NCBI GenBank assembly: GCA_001179505.1
Contig: CDMY01000821.1
Location: 1 to 37,019, forward strand
From: Vitrella brassicaformis
Lineage: Eukaryota; Sar; Vitrellaceae
Reading direction: 5' to 3'
DNA: 37,019 bases
In this document: piece after piece, positions 21,601 to 32,454 of the stretch
Position numbering within the stretch: the stretch's first letter is position 1
Layout: every line of letters begins with the position of its first letter
The notes under the pieces: generated by a model
Databases searched by the model: none
The model's input: the letters and a program-made list of their open reading frames with translations, nothing else
What the model was told of the DNA's origin: nothing
Made by a program: the position numbers and the translations under genes

Positions 21601-24600
21601 TTGTGGCCTGGCCCACCCACCCACGCACCCTGAGGGAAACAAGGCATCGTTGGAGAGCTGGACATCGAAGACAAGGGGTGTAAGCTGCAGGTTGAAGGTG
21701 ATGAATGAGAACCCCTCCACGACGCGATACACCGGGCCGCTTTCCCTCGCAGTGTCGCTCGCGTTGGCCACATTGGCAAAGTCCACTTGCGCCCTCTCAT
21801 CGGCGCTGCCCTCGAACTTGGGTTTGCCCATCTCGCCCTGCAGGAAGGATGACAGCTTCTCCTCATACAGCGGACGCTCCCAGAGGGAGGCGCGCACCAC
21901 CACGTCGGCACCGGTCGCCTGCTTCACGTTCGCAGCCAGGTTGTTGCCTGATTGGTAGGTTTATGAGATACAGACATTCATGGATAGATAGAAAAGGAAT
22001 CAATGAATGGAATGGATGTGCTGCCAGTCCTGTGAGTGCAGTGCAGTGCGATGCGATGCGATGCAATGCGTGTATAATCACTCATTACCTACCCTGGAGT
22101 GCGAATATGGCGCCGGCAAAGACGAGGAAGGTAAGGGCGACAGTGAACATGAGTCCCGTCTTGGCATTCCTCTTGCCATGGCCCTGTAAGTTCTTGACCA
22201 CCAGGACATAAAGAGACGCGTCCGCTCGGAACGGGACCACGATGAGCCAGCAGAAGGCCTGCTGCAGCAGCGGCTGGAACACCTGGGCCACCATCACTAG
22301 ACCCAGCATCATCCCCATCAGAATGATGTTCAGGCTGCAAACAACACACACACAATGTACCCACCCACACACCCCAGCCAGCCAGCCCATCGATGGATGA
22401 CACGTCACGTCAACATCGATCGCTGACATGGAGAAAAAGAAGACGAAAGAGCGCATGACGAACGAGAGAGGGATCAGGTAGTATGTGATGAAACCCGCTG
22501 CAGTTGACACACACAGAGCACAGCAAGCAACGAGAGAAATGAGTGACACTCCGCTGATCGACTTGGTGCGAGATAGCGCTGCCTCGTCTCATCTGTCTGT
22601 TTACCTATGACGAGAATGGACGAGGCCAGCAGTTGCAGCGGCGACAAGCCCAGCCGGTGAAGCTTGATGATCGTCACCTCTATCTCACTCACAACCGCCT
22701 GCAGCCAATCAGTCAACCAACACGACACGACACGCACTCGCCGATCGTGTGCGTACACACACAGAAAACAGCAAGGAGCCTAGCTAGCTGCATCCCTCCT
22801 CTCACGTGGTAAATGTCGAGGGCGTCTCTGAGGGTCTTTGACAGCGCCCTCCGTATGGGCACTATGTTGGCTATCACCGGCATGATGAGTCCAAGGGAGG
22901 AGCCCAGTAGGATGGCAGACAGGTGCAGCTCGTACGAGAAGACCGCATAGCTGAAGTCGGCTATGAAGTACGTCACGATCAATCCGCCGAGCCAGGCGAC
23001 CAGCAAGCCCATCGACAGCCCAGGGATTGCGAACAGCATCGCTTGAAACAAAAGCATCGATATCAGCGTCTGCTTCCGCATACCTAATTGATCCATGCCA
23101 TGCACTCATGCCATGCCATGCCGTCGACGGTGTGGTGTATGTGTGTGGTTGTGTTGTGTTGTGTTGTGTTGTACCCACCGAGTGCTCGCAGCATTCCGAA
23201 TTCATAGGTCTTGTCCTCCACGTCGTTGAGCATCAGACTGTACACCAGCACTATGGACAGCAGCACCAGCACGAACACCACGGCCGCAAACAAATTGTCG
23301 AGAAACAATCGGACAAACTGAGAAGCAACCAACAGCTGAAGAAGAGCCCGGACACAAAACGAACAGCACATTAGTGCATAGCGTGAACATGAGATCAGCC
23401 ATACCGACTGGAGCGGCGCCGTCACGCTGATGGGGTAGTCGATGCCAATTGACCTGCCAACCAGACAAGGGCAACCAACTCTCACTCTCTTCTTCGCATT
23501 TCATGCTCACTCAGCCACTCTGTCAGTCGCCACTGTGATGTCAAAAGCCTGCTGTCGGGGCTCCTGCACACACACATTGCGGGCGGCGGGGTTTGAGCAG
23601 AATGAGGAGGGGGCCCCGGGCCCTGCTCGTGTCATGGTCAACAGACTGACCTGCATGTAGAGAGGGATGCGATCCTCCAACAGGACGTTGCCGGTTAGCG
23701 CGTAGCGATCTAGATCAACTACAGGGACACACAGCACAACAGACAGACGAGGACCATACCATACATACGACGTACGGTACGTGGACCGAGAACTCATTCG
23801 TGCACCGATAGATAGGTGCGTCCGTCCGTCCCGTCCTGACCTTTCAAGGCCTCTGTAAGGAATGGCGTGGGATCGAAGGTGATCTCGAGAGGGTTGTTGA
23901 GTATGCTGGCCTGGATGTCCTCGAAGGCCTGCTTGAAGGATGTGATAATCTCCGCCAAAACATACTTGGCGTCAATCATCAGGGTGTTGCCCAAAGCACT
24001 CGGCCACTTGCCCTCGGGCGCATCAGTACCCACAACTGAAGAACCGACCCACCTACACTCATCTGTGCTCTCCTGTCTATCCTTCGCACACACTCACTCA
24101 CTCGGCACAAAATCGGCTTCGATGGTCAGCGCCTGCCTGAGGAGCGGCAGTGTCGCGTTGAGTATAGCATCAACAGGCACTGGGACTTTGCCCACTGACT
24201 CGGCCGTCCCAATCAGCACTTCCGTCACGTTGACATTGACTACGGTGCCATTGCCGATGGTAAGGGGCACTGTGCCGTTGATCGGCAGCCCCTGCTGCCT
24301 GAGTCCCTGCAGGATCGTCAGCGTGGCGTTGGGGACATCGATGACGACAGAGTCCGTCATGTTGACACCAAGAGCCCTCAGGATGGCCTCTGCGTCGTTG
24401 GTCGTCAGGTCGTTGGCGGTTGTTTCATTGGTGGGGTCCGACATAGGAGAGGAGATGCCTGAAGAGCTCAGGGCCGACGATGCGCGAATGAGGTCCAGCT
24501 CGATGCGCAACCTCTCGCCCCTGTCAGGCTGGAGACCCATTGCGCGCAGAACGGAACCTAGTCGGGTGGAACAGCGACGCATACATACAGTGGATGTGGC

Positions 24601-25614
24601 GAGCTCTGTTCTTGCATGTTTGTCGCTATGTCACCTACCTGAGGCGTAGCATTCTCCTTGTGCCAGTGGTCTTGATTGGAAAGACCTGCCAAAAGCCACG
24701 CTGTCCTCTGAGGCTGTGTCGGCTATGAGCAGCACAGCTGTCGTGTTCAGCCGCGACGGAAATCGGGCATTCACGACGCGGCCCTGCAACACCCACCTGG
24801 GCACTCAGACATACGTGCACATCAAGCAGGTCATTTGTTTCGATTTGTGTTGGTTGATCGATCCACCCAGGTGACCTACACACCTTACCTTGGCACGACT
24901 CCCCGGACGGCCTTTTCGTGCTTTCTCCTGAGCTCGCTGGCCAGATAAGAGACGTCGACAAACTGGATGGACATCTCGTCGGTGCCATTGCCAGCCTGCC
25001 CCCAGGTGAGCATGGGTGGCGACGGCCCCACCCCCCCTCCCCCTCCCGGTGCGGGAGGGTGGGGCGGCACGGGGGCGACTGTCTTGGACTGCAGTGGCGT
25101 GTACAACAGATCCGTCTCGCCAAGGTCGTTCTCCGCCAGCTGCACACATACATGACATGCATGCGGTGAAAGAAGGAAACAAAAGGATGGACAGACAGAC
25201 AAGTAGACACGGGCGCGAGGTGCTCGTCGTTCCTTGTCAGCCAGCCTCTCTGGGTCTCCTGTGTTGTGGTCGCACCTTGAGGAATATGATGGGGGATAGC
25301 TGGATTGCATTCTGCAGCAAGGCGGTGAAAAACACCACGAGAAACACCTGAAGGGAAGGAGAAAGGCAGAGAACAGGGATGGCCCCACGCATCAGCCATC
25401 GAATGGAAAGATGCACGCACGATAGATAGCTTACTGTGGCAACACCGATGCGGCATGGGCGCAGGTTTCGGCCAAGCTGGGAGAGCGCATACGTGACCGT
25501 GATCTTCAAGTCTGACAGACATGGCACCGATCGGTGTGCATGACGTGACCAAACTGCCGTTTGCTTACTTCCAGACCACGTGTTGGCCGTCTTCCTCACG
25601 TCCTCTTCAATCAT
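18660..25614 (-). CDS. Large FtsX/MacB-type permease, multi-pass membrane protein
   Basis: Thirty exons read leftward from 25614: 25614-25569, 25511-25435, 25347-25276, 25139-24889, 24796-24639, 24557-24102, 24035-23841, 23718-23651, 23563-23511, 23453-23405, 23335-23179, 23083-22806, 22698-22605, 22497-22404, 22334-22093, 21947-21629, 21518-21436, 21337-21217, 21115-21034, 20947-20833, 20734-20603, 20516-20424, 20316-20080, 19896-19821, 19709-19628, 19550-19467, 19320-19303, 19217-19185, 19030-18914, 18815-18660. About 1345 residues. An N-terminal membrane helix (CRIGVATVFLVVFFTALLQ) and a large extracytoplasmic part rich in Asn-X-Thr sites lead to a permease module with FGMLRALGMRKQ. A second extracytoplasmic part leads to another module with EIGVLRACGLSKWQ. 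The EIGVLRALG-like box is the FtsX-family signature. Bacterial relatives (LolC/E, MacB) pair with an ABC ATPase; none lies here. The substrate is unknown. Exon 11 could instead start at 23317. Confidence 0.8.
19303..19320 (-). other. 18-base micro-exon in the FtsX-like gene
   Basis: It encodes NMWEIG between CACCAG and GTACGT. Joined to the next exon it makes EIGVLRACG, the FtsX-family box, which supports its use. Confidence 0.75.
20038..20063. repeat. (TCCC)n repeat in an intron
   Basis: About six TCCC units in the intron between exons 23 and 24 of the FtsX-like gene. Confidence 0.85.
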
Positions 25615-25887
25615 CGCAGATCGACGAGCCCTGATGGAGAGCAGAAGAAGCACACGATCACACAAGGCAAGGCGGCATGGAATGCATCCATCGACCTTGC
25701 TTCACATCCATACAGATCAGCATCAATTGATCAGCATTGCGTGGTATGGGATTCCCTTGCTTCTTCGGCTGCTTGGGGTTTAGGGTTAAGGGTTTTCTGG
25801 GGTGTAGGGTTTGAGGGGCTTAGGGTCTAGGGTCAGGGTCTAGGGTTTAGACTAAACCCTAGACCCTAGACCCGCGCCCTTTTCTCC
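25615..25887. promoter_or_regulatory. Divergent promoter containing telomere-like repeats
   Basis: These 273 bases lie between the start codons of the FtsX-like gene (leftward) and the eIF2B epsilon-like gene (rightward). The right third is made of TTTAGGG-like repeats reaching to within about 20 bases of the right-hand ATG. In plants the related telo-box (AAACCCTA) is an established promoter element of translation genes. A similar role here is inference. Confidence 0.5.
25775..25872. repeat. Interstitial telomere-like repeats with inverted repeat
   Basis: Degenerate TTTAGGG units (GGTTTAGGG, TTAAGGG, GTAGGGTTT, TTAGGGTCTAGGG) run on the plus strand to 25850. They are then mirrored. GGGTCTAGGGTTTAG at 25836-25850 is a perfect reverse complement of 25852-25866, with one base between them, followed by a second CTAGACCC unit. 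TTTAGGG is the telomere type of plants and many algae. Confidence 0.9.
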
Positions 25888-28800
25888 ATGGCTGCGAGCG
25901 TTAAACACAATAACCAACCAACCAGCAAGGATGCGGCAGCGGCAGATGACACGCGAGCTGCACTGCAGGCGCTGGTTGTCGTGGAGCGAGATTTTAAAGG
26001 CAGAACAGACCAGCGAGATGAGTCGATGCACCTGTCGGAGGCTGATCTTCGCCCTCTGCTCAGATTCCTGATAGAGAATGAGGCCAAGGAGGTCTACTTC
26101 CCCATCAAGAGTGCGGGCTTGAGAGATCGGCTTGCGGCGGTTGTCAAGGGCGTGCCTGAGGTGAAGCGCAAGCTAATATCAGTGGAGGTGCTGCAGCTGT
26201 CGGAGGACTGCGAGAACTTCGGGGACGTCCTGAGGGAGACCGGCCACCACAACGTCATCAGAGACCACTTCGTGCTGGTCAGTCAATCAACACACACACA
26301 GTACAGGACATGGTGTGTGGCAAGGCAGGCACTGCTTCATTTGGCTCGTTCTGCAAATGCGTGTGCGGTGCCGTGCCGTGCTGTGTTGACTTGATGCAGG
26401 TCCACGGGGATGCGTTATCGACGTGCAGAGGGCTGGTCCGCAGCGATGAGGAGCCGGCCTCCAACGGTGTGGGTGTGGATGCTGCTGCTGCTGCATCTGG
26501 ACCGGTGGGCCGGTTGAGCCCTGCAATCAGCAACCACAAGGACCACAGCCGCAGCGGCATTCCCGTCCTCGTCACCCAAATATACCAACTCAGGTCGGTA
26601 GGATCGGCTGGATGGATGGATGGAGGGATGCATGTGGGTGCACCTTGCTGTCTGTGACTGGGCTGCTTGTTGTGTTGTCATGTCAGGGGGGGTGGCTGTG
26701 GCTGTGATGCAGTGGATGTGGACGAGGCCTTGGTGGGCTACGACAGGCAGACGGGCCAGCTGCTCCTCGACGAACCCATACAGTCCAGCAAAGCCGCCGC
26801 CGTGCCTGTCATACTCTCTACCGTAAGCCAACACAACCACCCACTTTGTCTGTCTGCACGGCACACGATACGATCGCTCGGCTCGGCCGCGTTTCTGTGT
26901 GAATGCTCTATCTAGGGGACGGAGAAGGGCGGCGGCGGCGCGCTGATCGGAGCTCGTGGTGTGGTGCTTCGGTGCGACCTGGCCGACGCCCACCTGGCGG
27001 TGTGCAGCCCCGATCTGATCAATGTGTTCCAGGACGAAGTCGACTACCGACACCTCAGAAGCATCATCCGCAAATGCATCAAAGACGACGTAGGCGCACA
27101 CGCACACACCAACACCAGCGGGGGGGAATGGGTGCTGCTCGTTTGGGTGGAAGCCTGTGCACACGTGTGTATGTGTATCAGGTCCAGACGCACTATGTGT
27201 ATGCTGCAGTGCTCGACAGGTCGCCCGTGTCGGATCAGCCCTCGACGGCCAACGGCACTGACCCCCTTGCAGCCACCATGAAGGTGAGGCACTGAGCGAG
27301 CGAGTGAGAGGGGTCAGGGAAGAATGAAGCATCGTTGGCTGGACTGAATGTGTGTGCCGTCAATCAGCTGCCGCCTCATCGATTTGACGAGGACAGCAAA
27401 TACGAAAGGTTCGCAGCACAGCACAGAGCAGTACAGCAACCCTCACCCGATGAACGTGTGGGCGTGTGCCGGGGCTGGCAGTGTGTTTGACTTCGACCGT
27501 CCGTCTGAGGTGCCCGAAGACGACGAGGATGATGAGCGTGAGTGGGGCGACAACGACGGCCTCTACGCCACTGACCCCCACACACACAAACCATTCACCA
27601 AGGACGAAACCGATATGATCAAGAGCGTACGCTTCCAAACACCCCACCCAGTCAGGAGCACTGGGCTGGACTGTGTTGTGTTGTGCTGTGCTGTGCTGTG
27701 CTGTGTGGTGTGGTGTGGTGCCCCTTTCCCCTGCAGGTTCGTCCGTTGGTTCGTGAGGTGTTGCGTGGCTGCGACTGCGAGGGGGCCATACTGCAAATCA
27801 ACACACAGAGAGTCGCACACCAACTCAAGTCAGTCAGTCAGCACACACTCGCATCTCACAGGCCACACAGACAGCCGCAGCCAGCGCGGCAACCGCTAAG
27901 TCGATTGGTTGCATCGTCTACCTACCTCCTCATCAGGCCAGTGGATGTGGTTCGTTTCGTCGTGCCTGAGTTCCTCAAGCGGCTGTCGCAGCTGGCACAC
28001 GAACAACACCTGCCACAAGAACCCGGATTCGTAAGAGGATGGATGGCTGGATGGCTGGATGGCATGGCACGTAGGCTTGTATGTATGTATGTGTGCCTGT
28101 GTTGTGTGTCAGGAGGACTGGTGTGGTTTGCTGCAGTCGCAGAGCATCAGCGACTTCCTGCAGGGGCTGTGCGAGGGACAGGATCAACACAAACTGCAGG
28201 TAGGGGCGGGCCGTCCGCAAGGACGGACGACGGATCGATCGGCCTGACGCTGGCCATACTCACTGCCTGCCTGCTGTGGGTGGGGCGGGTTGTGTGTTGG
28301 TTGGGTTGCTTGATTCGATTCAGGCTGAGATCTGCACTCAAATCATGCACCTAGCCACAAGGCAAGCTGAGCTGCCTCCTTTGCAGTGCACACCACAGCA
28401 CAGACAACTCAACTAACTTGTGATTATGTACCTCATTCATGTGGTTGTTTATGTGTTGGTTGACGCGATGCACACGCGAATACCTCCCATACAGGGAGTC
28501 GTTCAGTTACGGCAGCCGGCGGCTGACGTCCCCCGACGACCATCCTGGATCGTCCATATCCCCGTCTGCTGGGTCGGAGTGTCTGTCGAATGTCTTCCAC
28601 CGCTCCCGTGCGCTGGCACAGATGTTCAGAGCCCTTGTGGAGGAGGAACTCATCGACGAGGACACACTGGCTAGGTGCGCACCACACCATCGATGGATGA
28701 CCCAGCCAGCCACAATCAATCAATGCCACACGGACGGACGGCTGTGTCGTTGCGTGTCGTGTCGTGTTGTCTACAGCTGGCTCGGGGGCTTCGAGGAACG

Positions 28801-29094
28801 ATAGTAAGGAAGGAAGGCCGATCAATCGACTGCATTCATTGCAAGGGCGGAGAGCAGACATCCCTCCCTCCATCGACTGTGTGTGGTTTGTTCTGTATGC
28901 ATGTGGGCACCGATCGGTCGACCGATCAGCCGTGACGACGACACGAGACTGCAGTACTATGCTCCCAATGGCCCTCTGAAAGCACTGCACAGGTGGGTGA
29001 CCGACACAGCCAGCCAGCCAGCCAGGCAGGCAGGCATGCCACTGACGAACATGGGTGCACGTGTGTGTGCAGATGGCTGGAAGAAGCCGAGTGA
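25888..29094 (+). CDS. EIF2B5: Translation initiation factor eIF2B epsilon-like subunit
   Basis: Fifteen exons: 25888-26277, 26400-26593, 26687-26822, 26916-27089, 27182-27283, 27368-27408, 27482-27626, 27737-27828, 27937-28030, 28113-28199, 28324-28361, 28495-28674, 28777-28803, 28930-28992, 29073-29094; 594 residues. eIF2B epsilon is the catalytic GDP/GTP exchange subunit for eIF2 in the cytosol. The nucleotidyltransferase-like half shows ALQALVVVE, FGDVLRETGHHNVIRDHFVLVHGD and VVLRCDLADAHLAVCSPDLINVF..DYRHLR, all recognisable from family members. The C-terminal half shows the acidic DDEDDERE linker, then a W2/HEAT domain with LVEEELIDEDTLARW and final RWLEEAE, as in eIF2B epsilon and eIF5. 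The left-handed beta-helix of hexapeptide repeats normally between them is not visible: only about 50 residues separate the end of the transferase-like half from the linker. The intron 28362-28494 uses a GC donor. Confidence 0.82.
28362..28494 (+). other. GC-AG intron in the eIF2B epsilon-like gene
   Basis: The exon ends ACAAG followed by GCAAGC, the usual GC-AG donor form. The phase fits the next exon, and no in-phase GT donor exists before the frame's stop codon. Confidence 0.65.
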
Positions 29095-29449
29095 TGATGA
29101 TTGTTGTTGCGTGGGGCGAATTCCAGCAATCGATGGTGGTGCTCTTTATTCGAATGGCGCGTTTGGTGCACCACGTGCTGCGCATGTCACGTGTGGTATG
29201 GATGACGTGAGTGACTTGGAGAGGAGAGCTCACTGTTTGATGCAGACACACTTGGCTTGGCCGATGAATAAATGAATAAAGAAGGCATTTTACTTATTTA
29301 TATGTGTGTACAAAGCTCATTCAGTGTCTGCACAGACAGACAAACAATAGTCAGTGAGTCAGTGAGTCAGTCGGCCACAGAGGTCTGTCTGTCTCGCATG
29401 CACACGTGTTCTTTCCGCGCACACACGCTGACATCCCCCCATTAATTAG
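29095..29449. other. Convergent 3' UTR spacer
   Basis: It lies between the stop codons of the eIF2B epsilon-like gene and the glycolipid transfer gene. Two AATAAA hexamers at 29267-29272 and 29275-29280, followed by a T-rich stretch, could be polyadenylation signals for the rightward gene. Otherwise only short repeats are seen. Confidence 0.5.
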
Positions 29450-30717
29450 TCAGGGGCTCTTCTCGGCATCGACCAGATGGGGAGGGAGGTGGAGGGTCAG
29501 AATGCCGTCAATCTCATTCACCACAGGCCTGTCAGGCAGGACACACAGTGCAATCAATGCAATCAAGCCGTGATGGAACCCACAAGCACGGACGCGGCAT
29601 GTGCGGTGCGCGTGTGGGTATGTCAGTCGGGTGTCCTGCATGCCTGCCTGTCTGCCTGCCTACCTGAGTTGGCAGAGGAGTGCGTTGACTTCTCTGGTGG
29701 CCTCCTCGAGACTTCTGTAGCCGAAACGCCTGAACACACAAATGAACCAACAAGACAACCGGCAATGAGCCACCGCTGGGCTGATCCTTCTTCAACCCTT
29801 CTTTGGTTCCTTGGCTTACTTGAGTAGTTCTTCTCGGGAGGGGACCAGGCCCATAGCCATGCTGCAGATGTTGCGGGCCCAAAACCCTGTATGTGTACAT
29901 GCACATGTGAGGGGGGGAATGACACAAACAACCAACAACCAACGCAGCCAAACAATGGTGCGGTGATCGCATCAGTCCGTCAGTTAGGTCGCTTCGGTGA
30001 CGGGCTTCCATCAGTCTATCGGCACGTGCATACCGTGGTAGGGCTCGAGCACCCTGGTGTAGGTTTCCTGTGCGCACTTTTTGCTCGAGTGGTCTGGCTT
30101 GAGCAGCAGCAGCTCCAGGAAGGTGCACACGAAGTCCAACGCACGCTTCAGCCACAGAGTGGAGCGGGTGCCGCTCTTCTTGTCCTCTAGAATGGCATCA
30201 GGACCCCTGTGTGCACACATACAAGGTATGTATGGATTTGCAGACAGCTCAGCTTTGTTCAAGGGCATGACCGACGGACTTGTGTGCGATTTCGGCTTCG
30301 ACCATGGTGCGGATGGTCTCGTTGACGGCGGGCTGCTCGAGGAACCGATGCCGCACCTTGTCGGCCGTGCCACTCAAATCATCCTGACGCGACACGTCAG
30401 GCGGTAGAGGCCACCCCACCCACGACAGGCACAGATCACATCGAGACAGTCCAGACAGGCAGACAGACACACACACTCAGAAGGCTAGGCTTACCTACCT
30501 TGAGTATTTTGGATATCATCCCCGCCCCGAACAGTTTGTCATAGACGGGCAGCATGCCCACCGCACCCTCACACGTAGCCACTGCACCCAACACAACACA
30601 GAGAAACAACGCCTCACAAGTGCCGCCGCGGTACTTGGGAATTTGTGGCTGCTGCTCACGTGTGAGTATTTCTCCGGGTTTGCTGCGCGCCTCCTCAAAC
30701 GTCTTGCCCATCTGCAT
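29450..30717 (-). CDS. GLTP: Glycolipid transfer protein (GLTP domain)
   Basis: Seven exons read leftward: 30717-30660, 30581-30499, 30383-30280, 30206-30034, 29886-29820, 29729-29664, 29528-29450; 209 residues, the same as human GLTP. The all-helical GLTP fold moves single sphingolipids or glycolipids between membranes in the cytosol. The family start LPVYDKLFGAGM is followed by DDLSGTADK, aligning with the DISGNITK headgroup site: Asp49 and Lys56 are kept, but the Asn position is Thr53. STLWLKRAL supplies the Trp (Trp100) that stacks on the sugar or headgroup, and YHGFWARN gives the conserved His139. The Asn-to-Thr change may alter headgroup choice. The start is uncertain: the frame stays open to 30786, and a CAG directly before the ATG-GGC at 30711 could be a splice acceptor. 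Confidence 0.88.
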
Positions 30718-31107
30718 GAACGAAAACCTATCGGCGTGGCCATCCTGCAATGCATCGATACACAAAGGAAAGACAGATGACATCAATTGTGTGGTGTGGG
30801 CACGGGGTTAACGGGAAGCGCATCGGCACGAGGGAGGAGTCCATCAAAAAGAATGCATCATCAATCATGCCATGACTGGACAGAGAGACCAGAGCGTGTT
30901 TAATTGCCTTTCATGTATGGACCTGATGCGCCGCTGCAGGTGACCCTCCCCACCACATGCTTCCCGTTGTGCCGTTCATCGGTTGTTCTTTTCTTTTCCC
31001 TTAGGTTCTCTCCGGGGAAAGCTCGCATGGCATTTCGTGAAACTGTTCGCTCAAGGGATGGGATGAGAAGAGGATGAGGGAAGACAGCAATAGGATGAGC
31101 TAGGCCG
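30718..31107. promoter_or_regulatory. Divergent promoter of GLTP and uL11m
   Basis: 390 bases lie between the start codons of the leftward lipid-transfer gene and the rightward ribosomal protein gene. It contains pyrimidine-rich TTCTTTTCTTTTCCC near 30990. A 5' exon of GLTP may also lie here. Nothing else is visible. Confidence 0.4.
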
Positions 31108-32262
31108 ATGTCGTTGATTGGTGAGGCTGCGTTCGGTCACAAGGATCTTCCCTCAGTAGTCCGATTACTCTCTCTCTGCGCTGTGTGTGCTGATCTGCCA
31201 GGCCGGTTCAATTTGGTCATCAATGCAGGTGGGCGCCTCACGCACTGTCGATTTTGTGCCTTACTTGCCTTGTGTGCATTTGGCAGGTTCAGCCAAGCCC
31301 TCGCCGGCCATCGGGCAGGCACTCGGGCCCCTCGGCATCAACATGATGGTGCGTACACACCGCACGGACATAAAGGGCACATGGCATGGAGTGCATGGAA
31401 TGGATAGCCATGTGTTGTGCGCCTGACGTCTGCCTGGCAAAAGCAATTTTGCAAGGAGTTCAACGCTCGTACGTCCAAGGTTCGTCCGGATGTGCCCATC
31501 CAGGTGCAGCTGCTGCCTCTGACCGACCGCACCTTTAAATTCTGGCTGAGAGGCCCACCCGCATTCTGGTTCATCAGAAGGGTCAGTGGGGGGTGATGCA
31601 GGCAGGCAGGGAGGCAGACGGCTGGGCTTGTGTAATGTCTGTCTGTTGTATCCCTCGCTCCCTCACCAGGTGGCGAGGGTGCCGCTGGGCAGTGCATACC
31701 CTGGTCACGACATATTGGGCAATATCACACTCAAAGAGATCTACCACATTGCCAAGGTAGGTACTTACACGAGTCGTTCACACACAGACAGGCCGAAATG
31801 GACCAGGCGTGTTGTGTTTGCACTTGTGACTCCTTCGCGTGCTTGACATGAATCCCTCCCTCCCTCAGGCCAAGTGCATGGATCCTCCCTTGGTGGGCAG
31901 ACCTCTCAAGTCGATCGTGGCGGCACTCATCGGAACCGTAAGCCAAGCTTGTCAAGGTGGCACCCACACACACACACGGGCACATACATATACACGTATG
32001 CATTGCATCTCTATACGATAGATCGATCCATATCATATCGTATATGTGTGTATGGTATGTGTCGTCTGCCTGTGGCCTGCCCTGCCCCCCACTGTGCTGT
32101 GCGATGCGTCGGGCGTCTGTGCAGGGCAATGCGATGGGTGTAACGACCAGCCGTGAGCTGCTGCCCGAGTTCATCAAGCGTGACTTCGTGGAGGTTGGGG
32201 CCCTCGACGCCATGAAGGCACGCATCAAGGCACAAAACAAGGCACAAAAGAGGAAGAAGTAG
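31108..32262 (+). CDS. MRPL11: Mitochondrial large-subunit ribosomal protein uL11m
   Basis: Seven exons: 31108-31120, 31202-31228, 31287-31348, 31444-31581, 31670-31756, 31869-31937, 32125-32262; 177 residues. uL11 builds the stalk base that touches translation factors. The motifs GSAKPSPAIGQALGPLGIN and QFCKEFNART identify uL11; the latter, with Gln-Phe-Cys-Lys-Glu-Phe-Asn, matches mitochondrial rather than plastid or cytosolic forms. RTFKFWLRGPPAFWFIRR follows, then TLKEIYHIAK and the C-terminal helix. The tail is Lys/Gln rich (KARIKAQNKAQKRKK). There is no long presequence, as in mammalian MRPL11. The first coding exon is only 13 bases. The acceptor of exon 4 (AAAAG) lacks a pyrimidine tract but is fixed by the conserved sequence. 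Confidence 0.9.
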
Positions 32263-32454
32263 AACACACACACGCTGTAGAGATAAATGCGTATGTTGGT
32301 CTTGGGGACTGTACAGTAAGGACTGTGAAGCTAGTATGCCTGTGCATTGATTGCATTTATGTATGCACCTGACGCATCCATCTTGCCGGCCATGCATCAC
32401 CGGTCCCCAAAAGCGGCAGGTCCGTTCGGGCCATTCGTAAACGATTTCACCCAA

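Noticed and set aside
18660-25614. Recent bacterial gene transfer as origin of the FtsX-like gene
   Set aside because: About thirty introns with the same signals as neighbouring genes and similar composition indicate a long-resident nuclear gene.
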